64,000 nucleotides of DNA, taken from positions 1-64,000 of the forward strand of contig NZ_JNBQ01000013.1 of the NCBI RefSeq assembly GCF_001019615.1, written 5' to 3'. Made by a program: the position numbers and the translations under genes. Every line of letters begins with the position of its first letter. Position 1 is the stretch's first letter. Of the stretch, positions 19,413-27,045 are shown one piece after another. The DNA comes from Cellulosimicrobium funkei (lineage in GTDB: Bacteria; Actinomycetota; Actinomycetes; Actinomycetales; Cellulomonadaceae). The notes under the pieces are model-generated. The model was given only the letters and a program-made list of their open reading frames with translations, searched no databases and was not told where the DNA came from.

Positions 19413-20537
19413 GTGAGCAACGAGATCGAGATCGGACGTGGCAAGCGCGGTCGGCGCGCGTTCTCCTTCGACGACGTCGCGGTCGTGCCCTCCCGGCGCA
19501 CGCGCGACCCGAAGGAGGTGTCGGTCGGCTGGCAGATCGACGCGTACCACTTCGAGCTGCCGATCCTCGCGGCACCCATGGACTCGGTGATGAGCCCGGC
19601 CACGGCCGTCGCGCTCGGCAACCACGGCGGCCTCGGCGTGCTCGACCTCGAGGGCCTGTGGACCCGCTACGACGACCCCACCGCCCTGCTGGAGGAGATC
19701 GCGACCCTCGAGCCGCTCGAGGCGACGCGGCGCATGCAGGAGATCTACGCGGAGCCCATCAAGCCCGACCTCATCACGCAGCGCCTCAAGGAGATCCGCG
19801 CCGCGGGCGTCACGGTCGCGGGCGCTCTGTCGCCGCAGCGCACCCAGGAGCACTACCAGACCGTCGTCGACGCGGGCGTCGACCTCTTCGTCATCCGCGG
19901 GACGACCGTCTCGGCGGAGCACGTCTCGGGCGTCGCGGAGCCGCTGAACCTCAAGCGGTTCATCTACGAGCTCGACGTCCCGGTCGTCGTCGGTGGTGCC
20001 TCCACGTACACCGCGGCGCTGCACCTCATGCGCACGGGCGCCGCCGGCGTCCTCGTCGGCTTCGGCGGTGGGGCCGCGCACACCACGCGCGTCTCGCTCG
20101 GCATCCACGCGCCGATGGCGACGGCGGTCGCGGACGTCGCGGCCGCGCGCCGCGACTACCTCGACGAGTCGGGCGGCCGCTACGTGCACGTCATCGCCGA
20201 CGGCGGCGTCGGCCGCTCGGGCGACCTCGTCAAGGCCGTCGCGTGCGGCGCGGACGCCGTGATGATCGGCGCCGCGCTCGCGCGGGCCGAGGAGGCGCCG
20301 GGCCGAGGCTGGCACTGGGGCTCCGAGGCGCACCACGCGCAGCTCCCGCGCGGCGAGCGCGTGAGCGTCGGCACCGCCGGGACGCTGGAGGAGATCCTCT
20401 TCGGCCCCGGCCGCCAGGCCGACGGCACCCTGAACCTCGTCGGTGCGCTGCGCCGCGCGATGGCGACGACCGGCTACTCCGACCTCAAGGAGTTCCAGCG
20501 CGTCGAGGTCGTCGTCTCGCCGTACCAGCCCCGCTGA
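19413..20537 (+). CDS. guaB3: GuaB3-family IMP dehydrogenase-related protein
   Basis: The 374-residue TIM-barrel paralogue of IMPDH lacks CBS domains. It keeps the N-terminal FSFDDVAVVPSRRTRDP and the phosphate-binding HVIADGGVGRSGDLVKAVA. In the catalytic loop VGFGGGAAHTTR, His223 stands where GuaB has Cys ([11 protein letters not shown]), so the IMPDH/GMP reductase covalent mechanism cannot operate as usual. This matches the GuaB3 subgroup beside guaB in mycobacteria, whose reaction is not established. A start by a leaderless TAGGCT promoter is likely. Confidence 0.92.
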   Translation: MSNEIEIGRGKRGRRAFSFDDVAVVPSRRTRDPKEVSVGWQIDAYHFELPILAAPMDSVMSPATAVALGNHGGLGVLDLEGLWTRYDDPTALLEEIATLEPLEATRRMQEIYAEPIKPDLITQRLKEIRAAGVTVAGALSPQRTQEHYQTVVDAGVDLFVIRGTTVSAEHVSGVAEPLNLKRFIYELDVPVVVGGASTYTAALHLMRTGAAGVLVGFGGGAAHTTRVSLGIHAPMATAVADVAAARRDYLDESGGRYVHVIADGGVGRSGDLVKAVACGADAVMIGAALARAEEAPGRGWHWGSEAHHAQLPRGERVSVGTAGTLEEILFGPGRQADGTLNLVGALRRAMATTGYSDLKEFQRVEVVVSPYQPR

Positions 20538-20545
20538 GCCGCGCC

Positions 20546-21151
20546 GTGACGGGACGGGTCGCGGACGGACCCCGGCTGACCCGCGCGGGCGACGGCGTGC
20601 CCGACGCGGTGCCGGACGTGGTGCCCGACGGCGGCCGTGCCGGGACGGGCGCGGACGTCGGGTTCGCGGAGGTCGCGGACGACGACGTCGAGGCCGTCGT
20701 CGCGCTGTGGCGCACGTGCGGGCTCACCCGGCCGTGGAACGACCCGTACCGCGACCTCGCGGACGCGCGGCTGGGGGAGACGTCGACGGTGCTCGTGGGC
20801 CGGGCGACGCGCGACCTCCCGGGACCGGCGCCCGACGACGGCGAGGCGGGCGGCGCGGTCCGCGCGGGCGAGGTCGTCGCGTCGGCGATGGCCGGCGTCG
20901 ACGGGCACCGCGGCTGGCTCTACTACGTGGCCGTCGACCCGCGTCTCCAGGGCATCGGCACGGGGCGTGCCACCGTCGTCGCGGCGGAGGCGTGGCTCGC
21001 CGCGCAGGGGGCGCGGGCGGTGCGGCTCATGGTGCGCTCGACCAACGTCGCCGTCCGCGGCTTCTACGAGCGCCTCGGCTACGCCGACCAGGAGTGCGTC
21101 GTGCTCGGCCGACCGCTCGGCGCGCCGGACGCGCGCGACGCCGGACGATGA
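20546..21151 (+). CDS. GNAT family acetyltransferase
   Basis: The 201-residue protein ends in a GNAT domain like YpeA-type acetyltransferases: VEAVVALWRTCGLTRPWNDP, then motif A YYVAVDPRLQGIGTGRATV with the Q-x-x-G-x-G loop and motif B TNVAVRGFYERLGYADQE. The first ~45 residues are low-complexity Asp/Gly/Val/Pro, so a later GTG (for example near 20596) may be the real start. Its stop overlaps the ATG of a second GNAT gene (ATGA), giving a coupled pair downstream of guaB3. Substrate unknown. Confidence 0.85.
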   Translation: MTGRVADGPRLTRAGDGVPDAVPDVVPDGGRAGTGADVGFAEVADDDVEAVVALWRTCGLTRPWNDPYRDLADARLGETSTVLVGRATRDLPGPAPDDGEAGGAVRAGEVVASAMAGVDGHRGWLYYVAVDPRLQGIGTGRATVVAAEAWLAAQGARAVRLMVRSTNVAVRGFYERLGYADQECVVLGRPLGAPDARDAGR

Positions 21152-22209
21152 CGCCCGGCCCCGCCTGGGCGCCGTCCGCCGACGACCTGGCCGCGCTGGA
21201 GGCCGAGCACCGCGCGCGGGTCCGGGCGCTCGACCCGCTCGTCGCGGTCCCGGACCTGGGCGCGGCCCCGGGGGACGAGCGCCTGCTCGCCGTCCGGCTC
21301 CCCGACGGGTCGAGGGCCGCGGGCCTCGTCACGGTCGGCGACGTCGGCGCCGACTCCTCGGCCGCGCTGTTCCGCCCGCTGCGCGAGCACCGGCTGCGTG
21401 CCCGGGTAGCGGGACCGGACGTCCCGGGCGCGGTGGCGGCGCTCCTCTCGGCGTGGTCAGAGCACGTCGCGCAGGACCCGGGCACGCCGCCCGACGGCGA
21501 CGGCGTGCCCCAGGTGGGACCTGCTCCGCGCGACCACGGGAGGATGCTGCTCTGGCCGAGCCGGGACGTCGGGGCGGTCGCGGCGCTCGCCGCGCACGGC
21601 ATGCGCCCGACCGTGCACCTCGCCGCGCGCCGCGGGACGGCGCCGGGTGCGGAAGGGCACGGTCCGGCAGGCCTGGTGGTGCGTGACGCGACGCCCGACG
21701 ACGTCCCGGCGCTCGTCGAGCACCAGCTCGCCGAGCTCGCGTACGACGAGCTCGTGGGCGCCGCCCGGGTGCGGCCCGGAGCCCGGGAGCACCTCGCGAC
21801 CCAGGTCGCGGGTGCCGTGGCGAACCCGGCCACGACGTTCCTCGTCGCGACGGCGCCGCCGACGGACGTCCGCGGGACCGGGGACCGGGCCGAGGAGGTG
21901 CTGGGCGTCGTCGCGGTCGAGCCGCCGGAGCGGTCGGGGGCGGTCGCCGGGACGGTCACGACCAGGCCGGTCTCCTACCTCGTGCTGCTGCACGTGACAG
22001 GCGCCGCACGCGGCGCCGGGGTCGGCGGCACGCTCGTCGACGCGGCGCTCGCGCGCGTCCGGGACCGCGTCGGGGAGGACGCGGTCGTGCTCGTGCACCA
22101 CGGCGTCCTCAACCCGCTCTCGGCACCCTTCTGGGCGCGCCGGGGCTTCCGCCCCGTGCTCACGACCTGGGAGCTCCCCGTCTCGGGCACTGTCGGTCCG
22201 ACGACGTAG
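21148..22209 (+). CDS. GNAT-type N-acetyltransferase, large
   Basis: The 353-residue protein has a poorly conserved N-terminal half and a C-terminal GNAT domain (from LVVRDATPDDVPALVEHQL) with VLLHVTGAARGAGVGGTLV as the acetyl-CoA loop and NPLSAPFWARRGFRPVL as motif B. The N-terminal half (ALEAEHRARVRALDPLV and later MLLWPSRDV) could be a degenerate second GNAT domain, as in tandem GNATs. It is coupled to the preceding GNAT gene. Substrate unknown. Confidence 0.8.
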   Translation: MTPGPAWAPSADDLAALEAEHRARVRALDPLVAVPDLGAAPGDERLLAVRLPDGSRAAGLVTVGDVGADSSAALFRPLREHRLRARVAGPDVPGAVAALLSAWSEHVAQDPGTPPDGDGVPQVGPAPRDHGRMLLWPSRDVGAVAALAAHGMRPTVHLAARRGTAPGAEGHGPAGLVVRDATPDDVPALVEHQLAELAYDELVGAARVRPGAREHLATQVAGAVANPATTFLVATAPPTDVRGTGDRAEEVLGVVAVEPPERSGAVAGTVTTRPVSYLVLLHVTGAARGAGVGGTLVDAALARVRDRVGEDAVVLVHHGVLNPLSAPFWARRGFRPVLTTWELPVSGTVGPTT

Positions 22210-22212
22210 CCT
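22207..22212 (+). promoter_or_regulatory. -10 hexamer of a probable leaderless gabD2 promoter
   Basis: TAGCCT begins in the stop codon of the GNAT gene and is followed by 6 bases and the gabD2 ATG. Confidence 0.5.
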
Positions 22213-22218
22213 GTCCCC

Positions 22219-23862
22219 ATGACGAGCTCATCCGGCACCCCCGGCACCGGTCCTGGCGAGGGCGCCGCGCTGGACGGCCCGATCGACCCCGAGAACCCGG
22301 CCGCGACCTACGTGCTCGAGCCCGAGGTCGTCGCCCCCCTCGCGCAGCGCGTCGTCACGGGCAACGAGGCGGGCATGCACCGCTCCGTCCTGCCGTTCAC
22401 GGGTGCGCCGCTCGCCGCGTTCCCGGTGTCCTCCGTCGAGGACGTCGCGCGAGCGGTCGACCGGGCACGGGCGGCCCAGCCCGCCTGGGCGGCGCGCTCC
22501 GTCCGGGAGCGCGCGGCCGTGCTGCGCCGCTTCGGCGAGCTCGTGCTCGCGCGGCAGTCGGACGGGCTCGACCTCATCCAGATGGAGTCCGGCAAGTCGC
22601 GGCGCAGCGCGTTCGAGGAGGTCGCGGACGTCGCGATCCTCACGCGCCACTACGCCCGGCGCGGGCCCGGCTACCTCGCCGACCGCCGCGCGCCGGGCAT
22701 GCTGCCCGTGCTGACGGGCACGCGCGTGCACCGTCGCCCGGTGGGCGTCGTCGGCGTGATCGCACCGTGGAACTACCCGCTGACGCTCGCGTTCGCCGAG
22801 GCCGTGCCCGCGCTCGTGGCGGGGAACGCCGTCGTGCTCAAGCCCGACCCGCAGACGACGCTCACCGCGCTGTGGGGCGCCGAGCTGCTCGAGGAGGCGG
22901 GGCTGCCTGCCGACCTGTTCCTCGTCGTCGCGGGCGGCGGCGACGTCGGGGCGGCGGTGACCGACCACGTCGACCACATCGCGTTCACCGGCTCGACGGC
23001 GACGGGCCGCAAGGTCGCCGCGCGCGCGGGGGAGCGGCTCATCGGCGCGACCCTCGAGCTCGGCGGCAAGAACCCCCTCTACGTCGCGGCGGACGCCGAC
23101 GTGCGCGCCGCGGCGCGCGGCGCGGTCCGCGCGTGCTTCTCCAACTCGGGCCAGCTCTGCGTCTCGATCGAGCGGATCGTGCTGCACGAGGACGTCGCCG
23201 ACGCCTTCCTCGACGAGTTCGTGCCGCTCGTCCGCGAGATGCGCCTCGGGGCCGGGCTCGACTACTCCGCCGACATGGGGTCGCTCACGTCGCAGGCGCA
23301 GCTCGACCGCGTCGTCGCGCACGTCGAGGACGCCATCGCGCGCGGGGCACGCGTCCTCGCGGGCGGCGTGCACCGTGCGGACATCGGACCGTGGTTCTAC
23401 GCGCCCACGGTCCTGGACGACGTGCCCGACGACGCCGCGTGCGCCCGGGAGGAGACGTTCGGCCCGGTCGTGTCGGTGCGGCGGGTCGCGAGCGACGACG
23501 AGGCCGTCCGCGTCATGAACGACTCGGAGCTCGGGCTCAACGCGAGCGTGTGGACGCGCGACGTCGCGCGGGGCCGCCGGATCGCGGCCCGCGTGGAGGC
23601 CGGGACCGTCAACGTCAACGACGGCTACTCCGCCGCCTGGGGTTCGGTCGGCGCGCCGATGGGCGGGTTCAAGGCGTCCGGCCTCGGGCGTCGGCACGGC
23701 CGCGAGGGGATCGAGGCGCTCACGGAGGCGCAGACGATCTCCGTGCAGCGCGGCGCCAACCAGGGCCTTACGCTCGACACGCTCTACGGGATCGGCGGCG
23801 AGCTCCCCAGCAAGGTGCTCACGACCGCGCTCGACGCGATGCGGAGGCTGCGCCTGCCCTGA
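22219..23862 (+). CDS. gabD2: Succinate-semialdehyde dehydrogenase (NADP+), GabD2 type
   Basis: Oxidises succinic semialdehyde to succinate. The 547-residue aldehyde dehydrogenase has the motifs VIAPWNYPLTL, FTGSTATGRKVA (nucleotide-binding), catalytic Glu in LELGGKNPLYVA, catalytic Cys in CFSNSGQLCVSIERI, and ETFGPVVSV. These, and DMGSLTSQAQLDRV, follow mycobacterial GabD2 closely. The N-terminal ~40 residues are a variable Gly/Pro-rich extension. No GABA transaminase or 2-oxoglutarate decarboxylase is nearby, so pathway context is not visible. Confidence 0.9.
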   Translation: MTSSSGTPGTGPGEGAALDGPIDPENPAATYVLEPEVVAPLAQRVVTGNEAGMHRSVLPFTGAPLAAFPVSSVEDVARAVDRARAAQPAWAARSVRERAAVLRRFGELVLARQSDGLDLIQMESGKSRRSAFEEVADVAILTRHYARRGPGYLADRRAPGMLPVLTGTRVHRRPVGVVGVIAPWNYPLTLAFAEAVPALVAGNAVVLKPDPQTTLTALWGAELLEEAGLPADLFLVVAGGGDVGAAVTDHVDHIAFTGSTATGRKVAARAGERLIGATLELGGKNPLYVAADADVRAAARGAVRACFSNSGQLCVSIERIVLHEDVADAFLDEFVPLVREMRLGAGLDYSADMGSLTSQAQLDRVVAHVEDAIARGARVLAGGVHRADIGPWFYAPTVLDDVPDDAACAREETFGPVVSVRRVASDDEAVRVMNDSELGLNASVWTRDVARGRRIAARVEAGTVNVNDGYSAAWGSVGAPMGGFKASGLGRRHGREGIEALTEAQTISVQRGANQGLTLDTLYGIGGELPSKVLTTALDAMRRLRLP

Positions 23863-23891
23863 CCGCGCCGCCGGCGTGCCGCGGCGCGTCC

Positions 23892-24578
23892 TCAGCGGCG
23901 CACGGCGTCGAGCACGGCCTTCGTCGCCGCGGGCACCTCGCGGACGCGGTAGAGCACGGCCTTCCACGGCTCCACGCTCGCCGCGCTGACCCCGATCCCG
24001 ACGGCGTCGAGGCCCGCGACGCGGCACGAGAAGAGCGTGCGCGGCAGGTGGTAGCCCTGCGTGACGACCACGGCCGTGCCGACGCCGAACTCCGACACCG
24101 CGCGCGTGCACGTCGCGTGCGTGTCGAAGCCCTCGCGGTCGAGCAGGATCGCGTCGTCCGGGACGCCCCGGTCGAGCAGCCACGCGCGCATCGACTCGGG
24201 CTCGTCGTAGTCGTCGTGCGCGTCGCCGCTCACGAGGACGACGGGCGCGACGCCACGGGAGTACAGCTCCGCGGCCGCGTCGAGCCGACGGCGCAGGTAC
24301 GTGGACGGCGACCCGTCGGGTCGCAACCCCGCGCCCGGGACGACGATCGCGTCGCTCGGCGGCGCGTCGGCCGGGTCGGCGACGTGCGCGCGCCCGACGC
24401 CCTGCACGACGGCGAACGGCGCCAGCACGAGCACCGCCAGACCGGCCGCGACCCAGACCGTCGCGCGCCGCCGCCGCGACCAGCGCGGGCGACGCCGCAG
24501 CGACCGACCGGAGGACCGCGCCACCGACGGGGACGCGTCGGACGGGGAAGAGGCGGGCGGCGCCGGTTCGTCGGTCAC
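23892..24578 (-). CDS. SanA/YdcF-like DUF218 membrane protein
   Basis: The 228-residue protein has a Ser/Pro/Arg-rich cytoplasmic start, one transmembrane helix (about residues 40-60, VWVAAGLAVLVLAPFAVVQG) and an extracellular DUF218 domain: SDAIVVPGAGLRPDGSPSTY, VLVSGDAHDDYDEPESMRAW and VVVTQGYHLPRTLFSCR. This resembles SanA, linked to envelope barrier function and vancomycin exclusion in enterobacteria; the biochemical activity is undefined. The GTG start ends at 24578. Convergent with gabD2. Confidence 0.85.
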   Translation of the reverse strand: MTDEPAPPASSPSDASPSVARSSGRSLRRRPRWSRRRRATVWVAAGLAVLVLAPFAVVQGVGRAHVADPADAPPSDAIVVPGAGLRPDGSPSTYLRRRLDAAAELYSRGVAPVVLVSGDAHDDYDEPESMRAWLLDRGVPDDAILLDREGFDTHATCTRAVSEFGVGTAVVVTQGYHLPRTLFSCRVAGLDAVGIGVSAASVEPWKAVLYRVREVPAATKAVLDAVRR

Positions 24579-24626
24579 GGCCCGACCCTAGCGCTGCCGG
24601 GGCGTCGAGCGAGCGATCGTGGCCGA

Positions 24627-24687
24627 CCGAGCAGGCGATCGTGTCCCGTCCGCCGTCCAGGACGGACCGGGACTACCACCTGCTCGG
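24627..24687. repeat. Nested palindromic intergenic element (copy A)
   Basis: Outer arms CCGAGCAGG (24627-24635) and CCTGCTCGG (24679-24687) enclose GTCCCGTCC/GGACCGGGAC arms and a central 13-base palindrome CCGTCCAGGACGG (24653-24665). The left boundary CCGAGCAGGCGATCGTG matches the element at 42337 in 15 of 17 bases. It may double as a terminator for the DUF4031-HD gene. Confidence 0.6.
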
Positions 24688-24706
24688 CACGTTCCGGGGG
24701 AGAGAG

Positions 24707-25678
24707 TCAGGCGAGGGCGGCGAGCTCGTCGGTGAGGTTCGCGCGGGCGCGGTCCTCCCACAGCGTGGCGCCCTGCGGGGTGCGGAAGAGCGCACCGCCC
24801 GCGAGCAGGCCGCGCAGGACGGCGGCGCGACCGGTGCGGAAGGCGTCGTCGGGCACGTGCGCGTACTCGGCGCGGACCTGCCGGACGTAGCGCGTGTACC
24901 GGTCCGGCGCGGAGCCGAGGATCGCGAGGTCGGCGTCGGACACGAGCGCGCCCGGCCCGTCGCCCGCCGCGGGGGAGTGGTCCGTCGTCACGAGCACGAG
25001 CCGGACGACCTCCGCCACGGCCGCGGCGTCGAGGTGGCCCGCGAGCCGGGCTTCCGCCAGGTCGGCGGACCGTTCCTCGTCGCGACCCGCCTCGCCGTCG
25101 TGCACGGCGTCGTGGAACCACAGCGCGAGCTGGGTCACCGCGGTGCTCCCCGGCGCGTCGAGCGAGCCGTCGTCCGTCGGCCTGCCCGACGCCGCACCGC
25201 CGCCCGCCCGCCCGGGCGCAGCGACGTCGTCGGGCACCCCGGGCGCGCGCCCCTCCAGGAGGGCGAGCGAGTCGAGCGCGTGCACCAGGTGCTCGGGCCC
25301 GTGGTAGACGCGGTGCGGCTCGTGCCAGCGCTCGACGAGGTCCACGCCGACGTCCCGGGCACCGGGCAGCAGTGCGTCCCAGCGGGCGAGCAACGCGTCG
25401 GCCTTCGCCGCGCGCCGCGCACGGCCCGGCACGCGCAGCCCGGACGACCCGAGCCTCCGGGCGAGCTCGCGCCCGCCGACGGGGACGGCACCCGCCGCCA
25501 CGGCGACGTCGTACCGCTCGGCGGCGACGTCGTAGTGGTCGAGGTCGAACGCGCGGCGGCTCACGCCGATCGAGGCCGCGAACGCGTGCAGCTCCGCCAG
25601 CGAGGCGTCCGACACGAGATGGCTGAACAGCGTCCCGTGCGCGGGCCACGCGGGCGGGTCGATGAGAACGGTCACCAC
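24707..25678 (-). CDS. DUF4031 domain fused to an HD-type metal-dependent phosphohydrolase-like domain
   Basis: The 323-residue protein has two parts. Residues 1-85 are DUF4031 (VTVLIDPPAWPAHGTLFSHL, DLDHYDVAAERYD). The remainder is an HD-superfamily-like domain with RVYHGPEHLVHALDSL and LWFHDAVHDGEAG (His-Asp pair), plus VLVTTDHSP. HD proteins of this class bind metal and act on nucleotides or phosphoesters; no substrate is known for the pair. The start is one of two consecutive GTG codons. It is transcribed in the same direction as, but after the terminator of, the xfp-pta-ackA operon. Confidence 0.8.
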   Translation of the reverse strand: MVTVLIDPPAWPAHGTLFSHLVSDASLAELHAFAASIGVSRRAFDLDHYDVAAERYDVAVAAGAVPVGGRELARRLGSSGLRVPGRARRAAKADALLARWDALLPGARDVGVDLVERWHEPHRVYHGPEHLVHALDSLALLEGRAPGVPDDVAAPGRAGGGAASGRPTDDGSLDAPGSTAVTQLALWFHDAVHDGEAGRDEERSADLAEARLAGHLDAAAVAEVVRLVLVTTDHSPAAGDGPGALVSDADLAILGSAPDRYTRYVRQVRAEYAHVPDDAFRTGRAAVLRGLLAGGALFRTPQGATLWEDRARANLTDELAALA

Positions 25679-25690
25679 CCGAGCATGCCA

Positions 25691-25732
25691 CCGGCCGGCG
25701 AGCCGACGCGCGGGCGTCGGCTCACCGGCCGG
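25691..25732 (-). terminator. Terminator of the xfp-pta-ackA operon
   Basis: An 18-bp stem with one G-U pair (25691-25708 with 25715-25732, loop CGCGGG) lies just beyond the ackA stop on the minus strand. Confidence 0.8.
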
Positions 25733-25785
25733 GGAGCGACCTGAGCCGCGTAGGTGTCACCCGGAGGAGCCCGGGCGTGCGGGGA

Positions 25786-27045
25786 TCAGCCGGCGCGCGA
25801 GGCCGCCTCGACGACCTCGACCGACTGGCGCGCGATGGCGAGCTCCTCCATCGTCGGGACCACCATGACGAGCGTGCTCGTCCAGTCCGGCGAGATGACG
25901 CGCGGCTCGCCGGAGTCGACGGCGTTGCGGTCCGGGTCGACGGCGAGGCCGAGCGGCTCGAGCCCCTCGACGACGGCGGCGCGCACCTCGGCGTCGTGCT
26001 CGCCGACGCCCGCGGTGAAGGCGACGACGTCCACGCGGCCCAGCACGGCGGCGTACGCGCCGACGTACTTGCGCAGCCGGTGGATGTACACGTCGAACGC
26101 GAGGCGGGCACCCTCGTGGCCGGCCTCCATGAGCCGGTGCAGCTCGCGGAAGTCGTTCACGCCGGACAGCCCCTTGACGCCCGAGCGCTTGTTGAACAGG
26201 TCGTCGATCTCGTCGATGCTCATGCCCGCGTTGCGCGCGAGGTGGAACACGACCGCGGGGTCGATGTCGCCCGTGCGCGTGCCCATGACGAGGCCCTCGA
26301 GCGGGGTGAGGCCCATCGACGTCTCGACCGGCACACCGCCCTTGACGGCCGACGCCGAGGCGCCGTTGCCGAGGTGCAGGACGATCGTGTTGAGACCCTC
26401 GATCCGGCGCCCGAGGACGCGCGCGACCTTCCCGGACACGTACTGGTGGCTCGTGCCGTGGGCGCCGTAGCGGCGGATCGCATACTTCTCGGCGACCTCG
26501 GCGTCCAGGGCGTACGTCGCGACGTGCTGCGGCAGCCGCTGGAAGAACGCGGTGTCGAACACCGCGACGTGCGGCACGTCGCCGAGCAGCGACCGCGCGA
26601 CCTCGATGCCCTTGACGTTCGCCGGGTTGTGCAGCGGCGCGAGCGGGGACAGCGAGCGGATCCGCTCGAGCACGCCGTCGTCGACGAGGACCGGGTCGGC
26701 GAACAGCGAGCCGCCCTGCACGACGCGGTGCCCCACCGCGTACACGTCGGCGTCCGAGAGCGTCGGGCCGACCTCGTCGAACATGCTCAGCGCGATGCGC
26801 AGCGCGTGCCCGTGGTCCGCGACGGGCTCCTCGCGCGTCGTCGTGTTCCCGGCGAACCGGTGCTTGATGATCCCGGACTCCTCGCCGATGCGCTCGATCG
26901 TGCCCGCGGCGATCGCCTCGCCGCCGACGGGGTTGACGAGCTGGTACTTGAGCGAGGACGACCCCGAGTTCATGACGAGCACGGACCCGTGCGCGCCGTA
27001 CGCGCTGTAGGGGTTGGGGCGCTCGCCCTCGGGCAGGATCGTCAT
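25786..27045 (-). CDS. ackA: Acetate kinase
   Basis: Interconverts acetyl-phosphate plus ADP and acetate plus ATP. It has 419 residues: the phosphate-binding start VLVMNSGSSSLKYQLV (about residue 22), HRVVQGG, FDTAFFQRLP, RRYGAHGTSHQYVSGK, VLHLGNGASASAV and TRTGDIDPAVV. Its ATG overlaps the pta stop (ATGA); a leader of ~20 residues before the usual start may be real or due to the upstream ATG choice. It is the last gene of xfp-pta-ackA, which turns phosphoketolase-derived acetyl-phosphate into ATP. Confidence 0.96.
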   Translation of the reverse strand: MTILPEGERPNPYSAYGAHGSVLVMNSGSSSLKYQLVNPVGGEAIAAGTIERIGEESGIIKHRFAGNTTTREEPVADHGHALRIALSMFDEVGPTLSDADVYAVGHRVVQGGSLFADPVLVDDGVLERIRSLSPLAPLHNPANVKGIEVARSLLGDVPHVAVFDTAFFQRLPQHVATYALDAEVAEKYAIRRYGAHGTSHQYVSGKVARVLGRRIEGLNTIVLHLGNGASASAVKGGVPVETSMGLTPLEGLVMGTRTGDIDPAVVFHLARNAGMSIDEIDDLFNKRSGVKGLSGVNDFRELHRLMEAGHEGARLAFDVYIHRLRKYVGAYAAVLGRVDVVAFTAGVGEHDAEVRAAVVEGLEPLGLAVDPDRNAVDSGEPRVISPDWTSTLVMVVPTMEELAIARQSVEVVEAASRAG

